From Patiria miniata (taxonomy: Eukaryota; Echinodermata; Asteroidea; Valvatida; Asterinidae), in assembly GCF_015706575.1 (NCBI RefSeq), contig NW_024037063.1:14012927-14076926 (forward strand): a stretch of DNA of 64,000 bases. Reading direction: 5' to 3'. Made by a program: the position numbers and the translations under genes. Shown here in pieces: positions 35,601 through 46,060 of the stretch (its first letter is position 1; each line of letters starts with the position of its first letter). The notes below the pieces were generated by a model, which was not told the DNA's origin, searched no databases, and saw nothing but the letters and a program-made list of their open reading frames with translations.

Positions 35601-38600
35601 CTACCTACCCTATTTGACAGCCCCGACCCTAATTTTGTTTTGGGAAAAATGAGGAAAAAACCTCGACAGTCATCAATTACTACCTTTTACCCTTGACTAC
35701 ACACGGATACCTCCATATCATCGTACACAATGAAAAATTGCCCCCCCCCCAAAAAACAAATTTCCCTACCTGTAGACCTGTTTTTGGGGCCTAATTATAA
35801 ACTTAAATTATGGCACTTCACCACATGTTGCCCATGTCCATGTGTTTAGAGTTTTATTATTTTTTTTTTAGTGTTTACATCTCTGTCATATTGCTTATTT
35901 GTTTTCAACTGTGACATTAGAGGTACATTTTCAAAAGTTTCTCTCGAATATGGATTTCTGATAACTAACAGTATTTTGTTTTGTCTCAAGTTAGCACATT
36001 ATGATAAGGCCGAGTAAAAAAAAAAGGTTTCTCGCGCAGCCTTTTGTAAAAAATAAAGGAGGCGGTCCCCTTTTTTTCCTTCAAGATGGCGGATTTTCTA
36101 AGATGGCGGATGGATTCTTCCAATTTTATTTCGACTCTGTTGCTGATACAGAATTGTGTGCAAAGGTGTTGTCAACCTTTCTACAAAGCTATGATTTTGT
36201 TGGAAACAAATAAAAAGACAATATTGACAAAATTTGAAATATATATTGAAAATGTAGGAATTTAGAAAAAAAAGGAAGGAAAACTCAAGCATGCCCAAAA
36301 AGAAGAGGGCAAGGACGAGAAAGTGTTTTTTTTGGGGTTTTATTTGGCAGTATTGATACATTGATGAAATACTTCAACCCATAAACTTTAAATTTTTATG
36401 TATTTTTGTATTGATTTTCAATTGACCCCCTTAACCTTTGATAGAAGTTTTAGTGGTATCCTCCTCATCGAAATTGAATCAAAATTCTTCAATCATAACT
36501 GTGCAATAATATCCAAGTTGTGTTTCTTTTTTTTCTTTTTTTTACAGAGGCTCACAGAGGTAAAAAATCATGTCATTGCACAATTGTCAGTGTACAATCC
36601 CAAAGTGGAATCACTCTTGTAAGTACAAATAAATAATTTATATTTCATCTTGCCATTCTGTGATATACAAATTGGTCCACAGTTTGTAGGGTTTTTCATA
36701 GTAGAAGCCATCATTACTATCCTGTCATTGTTACCGCTGTTCTTGTAGCATGCAGGTTCCAGAATTTGACCTTTAGTCCTGTTGGAAGCGAATATATAAA
36801 CGGAAGTCGATATGTTCACTGATAATGAAGTCAAATATATACAGTACCATGCTGGATAAATATGGACTTTCACCTGACTACAACTGTCCAATAAACTGTA
36901 TTAGTCATCCTGTCAGTGCGATAAATTCCGAGGAGTTCGGAAACGACAAAATTAAAAGCCGTTTTAAATTCTAAGTGGAATGACCTGAAATAAGTAAATA
37001 AGCCAATTGGGTATCTCGATGAAGTTGTCAAGGTCAAAGGTCATTTGGGATAAAACCGCTGATGTGATGGTACGCAATCTTACGCAAACGTTCATTCTGC
37101 TCATAAGTAACACGTGAGCATCATGCCCCCGTCTCCCTGCGCGTTTATGCGCCTTCGATGAGCGTTCCCCCGAATGACCTGTGACCCATATCATTGTGCA
37201 CACATGCGCAGTTGAAATACCAAACTGGCTTATGGTAAAAGTCTTCACATTTTTAATTGCAACAAGAAAAATGTCTTTGAGGAAGATACTTTGGAGATTA
37301 AAAGGTCAGTCCTACCTACAGGCCAGTAGGGATGTGCATTGGAACCGGGTACCCGAGTACCCGACTGTTAATGTCAGGAACCGGTTCTAGATTATTGGAT
37401 TGGGTACCCATAACCAATTTACAAATTGCTTAGTTACTTCACAGACAATGAAAAAGAAAGGTTTTGAGGTCATTTGGAAAACCAAACATATTTGACAATT
37501 ATGACGATCGTGAAAGCTGCAGTTTCCACTGTGGAGCTATAAAGCTCACTGTTCTTGTATTTTGCTGTATTGATGAGCTGATAAGGTAGTATTATGGTGC
37601 AGACCTTTGTGAACAATCTCAACAGCAACTTCTGAGATTTGAATTTTGGCAAGTTTGCTTTGGTTTCTTTAACGGGTACCCGTATTTTTTTCTAATTGTG
37701 TACCTGGTTCCTGGACTACCCATAAGTGCACACCCCTACAGGCCTGGTCATCCATCATCAAAAGCGAATTTGCGGCACGTTTGACGTCCCAAAACATGTC
37801 TTACGAAATTTGCCTGTGTAAAAATGTGTTCAACTTGTTTGTACAAACTCAGAGCATGAATACTTGTCATGACATCCTGATTTGCATTCATGGTCACTTT
37901 CATAAAACGGCATAAACAGGTCTTAAATGTATTAGTTTTAACAAGTTGCAATAGATGTTTGATTGAGTAATACATGTGATTAAATCCTCCTTGTTCTTTG
38001 TGTTCAGGTATGGAAGCTCCACCATTAGCCGGGATGTAATGGAGAGAGAACGAACCAAAATATTGAAAAACTTTGATCTTATCGACACTATCAGGTTAGT
38101 TTCTGTGTAATGCATGTGCTGTAGTATCTCACAACAGTAAAATAAATCAACTGTTCATTCAGTTGAAAATCATTAACCCTAACACAGGCATGAACTTTTC
38201 CTCGGATCCGCTGATTTCCTCTTTTTTTTTGTTTTTTTTGTTTACTTCTCATTACAATTAAAAAAACACTGTACAAAGTCTTGTGTCATGGTCTGGAACT
38301 TCCTTGTTTTTTCTAGATTCCCAGTTGCATGCCTGCTAACATGACAGTTTAAGAAACCATCTTACCATCTTTAAACCATCCAAGAAACTTTCGAAAAGCC
38401 ACTTGTACAGGAACCCAGCAGTAACTTTTTTGGTGTACCTTATCCTTTAAGGAATTCTTCAATACTGCAAAATCCTCTATAATGACCCCCACAAAGATCA
38501 CGGAGGGTTGGGCTGATCAATTCAAGAAATGGATCATAAACTCTTGATATGTTTTTGTTAAGTTTCTTCTTTCTTGTTTGAATTGTTCAACTTCAGCAAG

Positions 38601-39260
38601 AACATTTTGGGGCTATCTTCACCCAACTCCATATGTTTTTGTTAAGCTTCTTCTTTCTTGTTTGAATCGTTCAACTTCAGCAAGAAGATTTTGGGGCTAT
38701 CTGCAACCAACTCCAGTCGTACCCACCAGCGGTTGATTCAGAAGATTCGCACCCACTGCACCCTCTTCCTCCAAGCCAACATGCACACGATGGTCACCCT
38801 GCCGACAAAAGAGGAAATTGAGAAACTGAAAGCGGAACGGAGGGCCGCCATCACCCGCCGCATCCAGGAGGAGAAACAGGCCGAGCTCGAGGCCCAGCGA
38901 CAGGAACGACTCGAAAGACTCGAAAAGGAGAAAAGGGACCTTAAGACCCTGGAGAGCGCCAAAAAGGGCCACGTCCGCATCCCGAGCTGGCCCCTGAATC
39001 TCAACAAGAACAAGCAGGATACTTCCCCGACCAAAAGTAGAACGGGCGGAGCCAAGACGCTGGAGGGCGGCTGGAAACCCTCGGCGGTGAGCCAGGCGGA
39101 GCTGATGGCATCCTCGGACAATCCCATGATGCAACAGATGAATATCATCAGGAATTACATCAGACAGGCCAAGGAGATGCAGAAAACAGACGAAGTCAAG
39201 ATGCTGGAGGAGAATCTGAGAGAACTTGAGATGGAGTACGGCAGACAGTCCAGGTTTTAG
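26602..39260 (+). CDS. RBSN: rabenosyn-5 (FYVE-type Rab effector), eight coding exons
   Basis: Exons: 26602-26764, 27726-27884, 28799-28945, 30760-30921, 35298-35500, 36548-36618, 38008-38094, 38681-39260. All borders are GT/AG and phases agree, giving 523 residues. Order: N-terminal C2H2 finger (C18, C21, H34, H39) in a REGFLCP context as in human; a WPPQELG block; NKLLIRLEKL helix; FYVE domain from W165xxD168 with RRHHCR (186-191) and all eight zinc ligands (C174, C177, C190, C193, C198, C201, C250, C253), the last pair after an acidic insert; SKKIL; LPTKEE plus a charged coiled coil; and a final helical hairpin (IIRNYIRQAKEMQ...LEENLRELEMEY), the first Rab-binding region of the family. Rabenosyn binds PI3P on early endosomes, works with VPS45 and Rab4/Rab5, and drives fusion and recycling. 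The product stops here, without the NPF motifs and last hairpin of the 784-residue human protein. A GT directly before the TAG (CCAG/GTTTTAG) leaves room for an alternative donor. Confidence 0.93.
26990..27210 (+). mobile_element. tRNA-derived SINE in RBSN intron 1
   Basis: A B-box-like GGGTTCGATTCCTGCC is followed by a SINE-style body with CCGTGGGTTTTCC, GGGGTTTTCCTCCCACATC and GGGCCCCATGGGAG, and ends in an AT-rich tail (AAAATAAGAAATAAATAA). The GGGTTTTCC...TTTTCCTCCCACA phrase is of a kind seen in SINEs of marine animals. The 5' tRNA-like part is not well resolved. Intronic and non-coding. Confidence 0.55.
27408..27659. mobile_element. MITE with GGCCCAATTT termini in RBSN intron 1
   Basis: A 252-bp inverted-repeat element. 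GGCCCAATTT...CTCTGCTTACCG at the left pairs with GGTTAGCAGAGCCATGAAATTGGGCC at the right. Internal words GTAAGC and GAATTTT recur in both orientations. Its right end is 67 bases upstream of exon 2. Target duplication unclear, so superfamily not assigned. Confidence 0.7.
31011..31206 (+). repeat. 98-bp direct tandem duplication in RBSN intron 4
   Basis: Two adjacent copies with a 98-base period (GAGAAATGATCCAAAACTCC at 31011 and 31109), differing at only a few positions, for example CTCCCTGACC against CTCAGTGACC. A recent local duplication. Confidence 0.8.
31680..31790. repeat. GC-rich hairpin MITE with two perfect palindromes
   Basis: Outer words TCGCACTTACGATG and CATCGTAAGTTGCGA pair. Inside lie an 18-base perfect palindrome (31723-31740, half-site GCGTCGCAG) and a 20-base one (31757-31776, half-site GCATCGCAGC). 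The block is strikingly GC/CpG-rich for its AT-rich intron. No coding content. Confidence 0.6.
32045..33112 (-). pseudogene. LINE ORF part 2: second half of reverse transcriptase
   Basis: The 355-residue frame overlaps the end of the endonuclease frame in a different phase. RT motifs after the first catalytic aspartate are present: HGVPQGSVGGPLLF (motif B), CYADD (motif C) and LKLNTDKSELIMFGS. The LSATCRNLGVTFDSLMSMSHHV thumb region and the L2/CR1 C-terminus follow. The motif-A segment (the FDTVDH-like aspartate) is absent, so no active polymerase is possible from this copy. The first ~30 residues are deletion-junction sequence; real RT homology starts near IGNARSDIVELKHG. Confidence 0.8.
33016..35133 (-). 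pseudogene. LINE ORF part 1: N-terminal region and APE endonuclease
   Basis: The 705-residue frame has a hydrophobic-looking start of uncertain origin and a basic stretch (PRRRTRRAYKGGIRRKSKHG). Then comes an exonuclease/endonuclease/phosphatase fold: LNARSLRNK, the catalytic-type GICETWL, YRPPSG, CGDLNIHLD and SDHSAI. After it comes the arginine/lysine-rich linker (WYNNEIGQERSKRKR...LLNRK) that normally precedes the RT. The frame ends shortly after FTPDSSTPLPVQTSAV because of the internal deletion. In the family this endonuclease nicks target DNA for reverse transcription. Confidence 0.8.
35571..35795. repeat. decayed C-tract MITE in RBSN intron 5
   Basis: GGCCACAAAAAAAAATGGTT, TCTGCCTTCGGTTTACCCTA and GCCCCGACCCTAATTTTG resemble a block at 59236-59300 (CCAAAAAAATTCTGCTTCCG, GTTACCCGACCGACCCTA). 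The far side (CCCCCCAAAAAACAAATTTC, CCTGTTTTTGGGGCC) could be the opposite arm. Low-confidence assignment. The rest of intron 5 (35800-36547) shows no element. Confidence 0.4.
37327..37738. mobile_element. non-autonomous hAT-type element in RBSN intron 6
   Basis: Ends are TAGGGATGTGCA (left) and TGCACACCCCTA (right). The subterminal part is rich in GGGTACCC motifs on both sides, mirrored as ACCGGGTACCCG / CGGGTACCCGT. Flanking 8-mers are CAGGCCAG (37319-37326) and CAGGCCTG (37739-37746), seven of eight matching. The 412-bp interior is non-coding. TAGGG(A/G)TGTGCA ends with an 8-bp duplication fit the hAT superfamily. Confidence 0.8.
38548..38714 (+). repeat. 84-bp tandem duplication copying the RBSN exon 8 acceptor
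   Basis: Bases 38548-38630 and 38632-38714 are near-identical, with an 84-base period. They cover the polypyrimidine tract, the CTTCAG acceptor and the first ~34 exon bases. The second acceptor gives the conserved SKKILGL reading. The first would give SKNILGL and then a stop 13 codons after the splice. Exon 8 was therefore assigned to the second copy (38681). Confidence 0.85.
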
Positions 39261-42000
39261 TACCTTACTTCCAAATCATTGCCTATTGTACCTTGCCTTT
39301 TACAGAATTTTCATGAAGGGAGAAAAATACATTTGAGTGCCAGTCACTAACTGCATTTTGTCCATTACGGAATTTTTAAAAACCGTCAATATTGAAGAGG
39401 GACTATGTAATTTTGGACTTTATTCATGAGGAAGCCATTTTTCATAAGATGGTATTTTAATTGTATCGGGTCGATGTAAATCAAACTAGGTTTTGCTCTT
39501 CACCGACGTGTAAACACTGTACATGTATACTCAGTGTGTTACCTCCCGAGTGAAAGTTGGACAAATCACTCGGGTGGGACTCGAACCCACGACCTCCTGC
39601 TTTCTAGTGCAGACGTATTACCATTCGACCACCGAGCCATTTTTGTGGTGTTCCCTGTATTTTATAGATTATAACTGTTGAATGGGATGGTGCCAGACTA
39701 TTATGCATTCTAGCCTCACTATAATTTTTTTTAATGTGGCTTAAAGCATTAGGGTACGTTTAATCACAAATTTTAAATTATTCATCAGAGCAGACTGGTA
39801 TTAATTTGTAATGAACTGTTATTTCATTGCTTTCATTTCTCTCCGCCAGCTCCAAAAATGATAATTTTACCTTGCTTTCAATTTAATATGGCCGACTGAA
39901 GATTGAGTATGAATGACAGTCAGGTTATTATGACTATATTTCAGTGTGTCCATTTAAGTGCAACTTCAGTTGATATGAACATGAAACCAAATATCAAGTG
40001 TTCTTACATTTGCAATCCAATCAGTGTATTACCAATAATCACTAACATTTTTTGTATCGTGGATGTTATACTGAATATTTAAACTTGATTAAAATCACAT
40101 TACCTATATCACACAACTGAAAATCATGTAATTGATAATTACCAGTTATCTTCAGCTATATTTGTTTTTAATATAACTATTTTACCCTTTACTTGTACAA
40201 ATGCCATTTTGTTATGGCATATTTATTATTTACTTATTGTTTATGAGCCTTGGAGCTATATACGTGAATCCGGGGACCAGAGTTAGAAGCTAAACTGCGG
40301 TGGAGCCACGCTCGCGCACATGCTGCACGTGCTTTTAAAGATGAGGCACGCGTGCATTTTGGTAAATCGATTGGTTGAAGGAGCCCGGAGTGCGTGCGTA
40401 CTACCTGAGCGTGACTCGCGCGCCTGGTGCCACCGCAGAAAATGGCTGTTGCTGGATTAGTCTATACAAGTGCCTAGGCTTGTAAATTAAACAAAAAAAT
40501 ACACAAAAGGTTGGAGGCCGCCATGTGCCCAAACTCATTCGCAATGTCAGTAAAGATGCATTGGGTTGGTGGATGCAGATGAACATTAGTCTCCTTCACT
40601 CCACATTATACATGTTTGCCTATCATGCCTATGGACCAGCGCATTTGCACTGCCTCTTTCCCTCAGTGGCCCTGGTGATGATGGGTAGGGAACACAACGC
40701 CACACAGAGTTTAAGAGTACAGTTGAACCCTGATAAGAAGAGTACTGTTAATAAAATATCCTGCTTATAGATCTTTCAAATGACATCACTGCCTACAGAT
40801 AGTCACGTGCACTGGCATTTTGGGAGTCAAATTTTCGTGATGCGCATCAACTGGGCAGTATTTCAAAGAAATTTCAAGCAAATGTGCGCCTGTTTAGAAC
40901 ATTTTGCACACTGCGCGCAAACATACCTGATGGCTTTGGGACTGAGTACGCAGTTGTGATTTTCCTAAGTCAAGAGGGCATCCTATGAGAGGGGTCTATA
41001 ACCAGGAATATTTTAGGTCCTAAGTCTTTGTTTTTCTTTGTTTTCTATTACTTTGAGTACAAGGTACCTGTTTTAACAAGGTAATTTGTAAAGTCCTAAT
41101 GACCTCATCATACATGTATAGGCATTCCACTGTCATGACTGTATACAAGTTTTTCAATGTGAGGTAAGTATCGTGGAATAAGTTAAGAGGAACTGACTAT
41201 AGTGAAATCTCCATAAGTCAAACTCTGATCAAAATCCATTGCCTTCAGTAGTATAACAATGATATACCACCCTGCATAACTCAAAACTCTACTTAAGTCA
41301 AATTTTGAACTTATTAAGATTTCATTGTCCATAGACAGTGCTAGAATGTTTACTCAACTTTCAAAAGTATTGGGAGGTATTCACCATTTCTCCCTTAAAA
41401 ACAGTAACTAGATACATTACTGAAAACATTCTAATCCTTTTTATAGAGTATTGTTTATGTCAGTTTTATTGAGTTTAAAAAAAAATGATTTTCAAGCTGC
41501 AGGATCAAAGTAACCAATAATGTGTCTGTTTAGTTTAAATGTTGTACATGATATTGTTTTAAGTTGTACAATATTTTACTTAAACTGTTCCATATACTGG
41601 AGTACTAGCACAAGTCCATGTGTATTGTTAGATCGCCCTCTGTTGACTTTGAAAAGTGTCAGGTAAGACTTTTAGACAAATTTTAGTGGTGTTACTTTGC
41701 ATTGCATGCCTTTTAGTTTTTGCATTTTTTTTGCTTGCCACAAGTAAGCGTTCAAATATAAAAGAAGTAATGATTTTTCTTTTTTGGAAATTTTGTTGAA
41801 TGGAGAATCATCAACATTCCAAGGGACTGAACAGTTTCTTATTTAAGTTTTGTACACAAAGAGATTAATCAACTGTGCTATAAAAATATGAAGTTGCTTT
41901 TTATTGTATATGAATTTTATAGTGCTTAATACACAAACGTGATTCTGCATTTGTAATAAACTATATGAATAAATGTTTTTGTCTTGTGAAAATTGGAATG
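39261..42000. other. RBSN 3' flank / likely 3' UTR, no further gene seen
   Basis: AT-rich DNA following the RBSN stop. AATAAA words occur near 40750 and 41955 and could serve as polyadenylation signals; I cannot tell which is used. It contains the SINE at 39484-39638, an arm of a pogo-like MITE near 40730 (TACAGTTGAACCCTGATAAG) and a decayed MITE at 41196-41336 (CTATAGTGAAATCTCCATAAG mirrored as CTTATTAAGATTTCATTGTC). No open frame with homology to the missing rabenosyn C-terminus was recognised. Confidence 0.4.
39484..39638 (-). mobile_element. tRNA-derived SINE, copy 1
   Basis: Read on the minus strand it starts GGCTCGGTGGTCGAATGGTA (A box) and has a perfect T-arm, GTGGG-TTCGAGT-CCCAC, containing the B box. 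The anticodon arm pairs TCTGC with GCAGG but leaves an 8-base loop instead of 7, and the first acceptor pair is mismatched. A true tRNA is therefore unlikely. The 3' body (ACACTGAGTATACA...ACGTCGGTGAAGAGCAAAACC) is shared with the copy at 59668-59823. Confidence 0.75.
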
Positions 42001-43923
42001 ATTAGGGCAGCGTTCCACATGTGCAGTATCGGGAGGTTCGCAGTCTTCTCGTACATGCATCTGGGGAAAAAAGAAGACCAGCACAGAGAATCTCAATTTA
42101 ATTGTTGGGCCAAGATGACATGTGTTTAATATTTGGTACTTAATTTGGAAACCGATGGCAATGCGTCGAATTGCACTGAATCTGATGTTAGATGTCTGAT
42201 TATTTCAAGTTTGTTTCTTCGCTGCAACATTGTGACATAAATATTGGGGAGTAACGGATCGCCGTTATATCAATTAGCACCCTTTGGTGTCATTACAACT
42301 TAGCCTTTCTAAGCTAATTAGGTCACTTACTACCTCGGGACGGTTCAGTAATGGTATCATACCCTTCCAAATACGTGGACCATCAACACAGTTATTGTTC
42401 AAGAGCAGATTGCGACAAAAAAACATTTAGCACCTCGGTTAATCCGCGGTTAATGGGCGCTTGCGCAGCGATATTTTCACGTATTTTGTACGTGGAAGAT
42501 CAAATTTAGCGGCAATGGGGCTAGCTAAAAAAAATACGGGACGTAAAAGTGGACTTTAAAAACACGTTTTTTTAATCCTTTAAAATCCTCTGCCAAAGTG
42601 GAGGAATTTGGAGGATTGAGGTACATGGCAAAAGTGTGTTGCTGATTTCGTAGGATGCACTTTGCACTTTTATGGACCTTTGCACTTTTATGGACATACT
42701 GACAGTCACTGCTGCAGGATTTTGCAGGATTCAGGCAGTGGTCACCCCTCCACGCAGTATCCAGCTTTTGATATCGGGGGGCAACCACACATCCGCACCG
42801 AAATGTGGATTTTACTGTACTGCAGGGGCCGGGGCCGGAGGGCGGAATGGCTTTCAGTGTTTTTATTTTTTTTTAATTGAAAAAAAAAAGGCTTCAAATT
42901 TTGAGCGGGGCACAGGCTTTGAGACCCACCCCACCCTAAACCCCTTTTTATGCCACTTGGTCTTGAAAACCCCGACCTCAACTTTTCGACATTACCGGCA
43001 CACTCTCGCAAAACGTGGTCGGCCAGCTTTCTATACAAAACCTCATGGGCTCGTGGTTTTGTGCGTAAACCTTATCAGTCAGCAATTGATTTCGGCAAAC
43101 CGCAAGTCCCATCATAAAGAATAAGTTAACCGGACCATTTTTAGTGTGTTTCTAATGTGGATCCATGCAACAGAGTCCAACTTGGCGTTATTTACCAGTA
43201 CCCAACAGAAGCCGACTTTGAATGTTTTCAGTTGCCTGCCGAGTACAACATATTGCAATCAGAAACAAAGGAAATATGTACATTATTTTGTACCAGGGGT
43301 TTACTGCTCAATCCAACAGGCTCCAACGGGTAACTGGTATAGCTGGATCCTGTTGGATTCAGCAGGTTTAGGGTTAAAGTTTCATAACCGTTCAATTTGT
43401 CACTTTTATCAAATGGACATGTCGCGCGTTTGAAAATAAACTCTTCAAATATTCATTATATAAAATTATGGCATTATAAAGAGAAGAAAATAAAATGTCG
43501 AGTGTGTAAATGTACATACGATGAATAATTTGATAATTTGAAAGTTACCATAAAATGGACTTGGAATGGGCGAAAAATGAATTATCACATTTTTCCCATT
43601 TGCGGGATTTAAATAACAACCCATAACCAATAAATTGGAAAATCTGATGATTTCCTTTCCGATCCTCTGTTTATCTATTTATTAATTTATTTATTGCATT
43701 TCTTTCCCAAGGGTACGCCTAAATAGGTTTCCATTGGGGCCCTGCATTCATTTTTTTTTTTAAATAACTTACTCAAACTAAAATTACAAGGAAAAGTGCA
43801 CATGTGAAACAGACAAATACTTACAAACACGACTTATTTACAATTTTTCTTACTCAAATAAAGCTTGTAAAAATACATGTTAAACATTCCAGTGTAAGGC
43901 ACGAATTGCTGATTACGGGATGG
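42001..43923. other. intergenic, no gene seen
   Basis: No supported gene. Small features: an 18-base direct repeat (TTTGCACTTTTATGGAC) near 42662-42696, and a short inverted pair around ATCCAACAGG/CCTGTTGGAT near 43312-43357. Overlapping frames near 42525-43124 have no domain. Confidence 0.4.
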
Positions 43924-44134
43924 CAGTGGCGTAGCCAGGAATTTTTCAATGGGGGGGGGGGGGGGCGCTGGGGGGGGGCTGGAACATTTCATGGGGGGGG
44001 GGTTGTCATGTAGATCAATGATAATTTTTTTAAAAACTCAAAATCTCATTGGGGGCGACTGGGGGGGGGGCGACAAGGTTTCATGGGGGCTGTCGCCCCC
44101 CCCCCCCCCCCCCCCCCCTGTGGCTACGCCACTG
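43924..44134. mobile_element. hAT MITE with G-tracts and perfect 8-bp target duplication
   Basis: A 211-bp element with termini CAGTGGCGTAGCCA and TGGCTACGCCACTG. The perfect 8-bp duplication CGGGATGG lies on both sides (43916-43923 and 44135-44142). The interior consists largely of G runs and then a C run, with TTTCATGGGGG repeated. CAGTG-type ends and an 8-bp duplication fit hAT. Many other G/C tracts in this window (for example near 6222, 6875, 15877) may be decayed relatives. Confidence 0.88.
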
Positions 44135-44142
44135 CGGGATGG

Positions 44143-46060
44143 GCAAAAACCTCGCCAAAACTCATTTGGGAAAAAAACACGGGGAAATTCCCGATCCGGC
44201 TCCAAATTTCCGTGCATGGCAACCAAGTTTGTAACTCCGTAGATCAGCACATTTTTGAATTAGTGTGATATTGACAGAAATATCACCGATGACTAATACG
44301 TTGTTCAGGGGATACAAGATGGTAGATCACTAGAATAAATAATGAATAAAAGTGGACATAAGATCGACCCCTAGCCTGCGGAACACCAACGTTTTTAGTG
44401 GCAGTACCTTTGACATGTTGCCCTCGATATTCACAGACTGACTACGACCACTTAGGTAGGACTTAAACCTATTGATTAAATAAGTTGACATATACAGCTT
44501 TTTAAATTTATAAAGCAGGTTTTTGGAAGGATTTTGAATGGGATGGTGTCTTTATACATCCCTCGGATTAATAAAATGTGACGACTTTTTAAGAGAAACT
44601 TATGGGAACTTTCAGGAGCTAGCTATTGTAAAACTCAGTCGAGTGTTGCTAAAATTCGTGTTCCTGCCTTGGTGAACAACTGCACTCCGTTATGTATATT
44701 GTCATCGTCTCTGCTGCTTACACGAAACAAGAGGAATCTGCAAAGATAAAAGAAATAGGCCCTTTATCTATTATATTACATATTTCACATTCGAAGCACA
44801 ACCCAACTATCGGAGTGAAAAGATTGCCATAAAAAGTTCGATATGCCACTTCCCGAAGACTAAGACAAAAATAGAAAATGAATAAATGAAAAATACATCT
44901 AAATCCCTTTTGCTAAATTACCTCAAGAATTGGTGAAGACTTGCTCTGCAAGCAGGGTCATCAGTCCTTCCGTCGGTCCTCCTCCCTGCTTCCGGTTCCT
45001 TGGGATTCAGAAGTGATTGTATCTTCGTCCAGAATGACATCTCATCTTACAGACCGTCATCTCTGCCAGAAGATTAAAAGGAACACATGTAAGAAAATGT
45101 GTGTGGGACAATAATTATGCGCCTGTTGCTCTTCTTTTGTGAAGTTGTTAAGTGATTGTTAATTTCACATTTAATTTATTTTCCTCTAGATTTATCGTAT
45201 TTAAAAAAAAAAGGTATCATTAATCGCATACAAAATAATCAGAACAATTTAAAACACCCTAAGACATTGTTCGAAAGGAAAATAACGTTAATAGTTTTAC
45301 CTGGGAAATCAGTAATGGGATGCCCGGCAAGCAGGGTCTTCAGTCATCCGGTGTTCCTCCTCCCTGCTTCCGGTTCCTCCGTGTCATCAGCTCCCGACAT
45401 GAGCACTCTGGCTTGCCGGTCCTCCCAATCTAATTGCAAGTTGCTGGAAATAAAAGAAGTCTTCCTAGCGAAGCTAGGTTTTGTAACTACAATGTACAGT
45501 GGATTCCTGATCAAATTTGAGATCGGTGCAGTGGTATAAAGAGAAGGAAACGTATATTAGTAGTCCTTACCTGACCACTATAAAGATACAACCATAGAGA
45601 AAAAAAGGGAAACTTAGTTTAGGTCTACGCTACTTAGATCTCTAAGCCAAATTGGATGCAAAGTATGTTACATACAGACAGTGAAAATAATCCGATTAGT
45701 GGCCCTTACCTGACCACTGTAATGGATTCAACCGTTGAGAATGAAAGCTTAGTTTATTCTAAATAGATAATTTGGCCTACTGGTCGCGAAGATGATATTC
45801 CAGTTTGCGCAAAGCACCGCGCATCCACTGACGCGCAACGCGGTTCAAAGGGAAACAACATTCACATTGCCGACCAGCTGTGATCGGACTTATCAGAATT
45901 CAAATGTACCATCGATCAAATCCTCCACTGGTGTTGTGGTTGTTAAATTAATTAATGCACATTGTTTCATCCTGTAAATTCAGGCTATACACTTTACAGA
46001 GCGATTACAAAGTGTATCCGACTCTACAGGTGTCATTACACCTGATTTACAATAAACAAA
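44143..46060. repeat. diverged duplicated segments, no gene seen
   Basis: A ~70-base block (GCAAGCAGGGTC, TCAGTC, CCTCCTCCCTGCTTCCGG, TTCCT) occurs at 44950-45005 and again at 45328-45380. Another block (CCTTACCTGACCACT, ATACAACC/ATTCAACC, GAGAA) occurs at 45567-45600 and 45704-45740. These look like the first, very diverged members of the satellite-rich block that runs to 48.8 kb. The 127-residue frame at 45156-45539 shows no known domain. Confidence 0.4.

Noticed and set aside
39566-39638. tRNA gene on the minus strand
   Set aside because: The T-arm is perfect, but the anticodon loop has 8 bases, the acceptor stem has a mismatch, and the sequence continues into a body shared with another copy. 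It is a SINE head.
43949-44250. glycine- and proline-rich frames on both strands
   Set aside because: They are translations of G and C runs within a hAT MITE.
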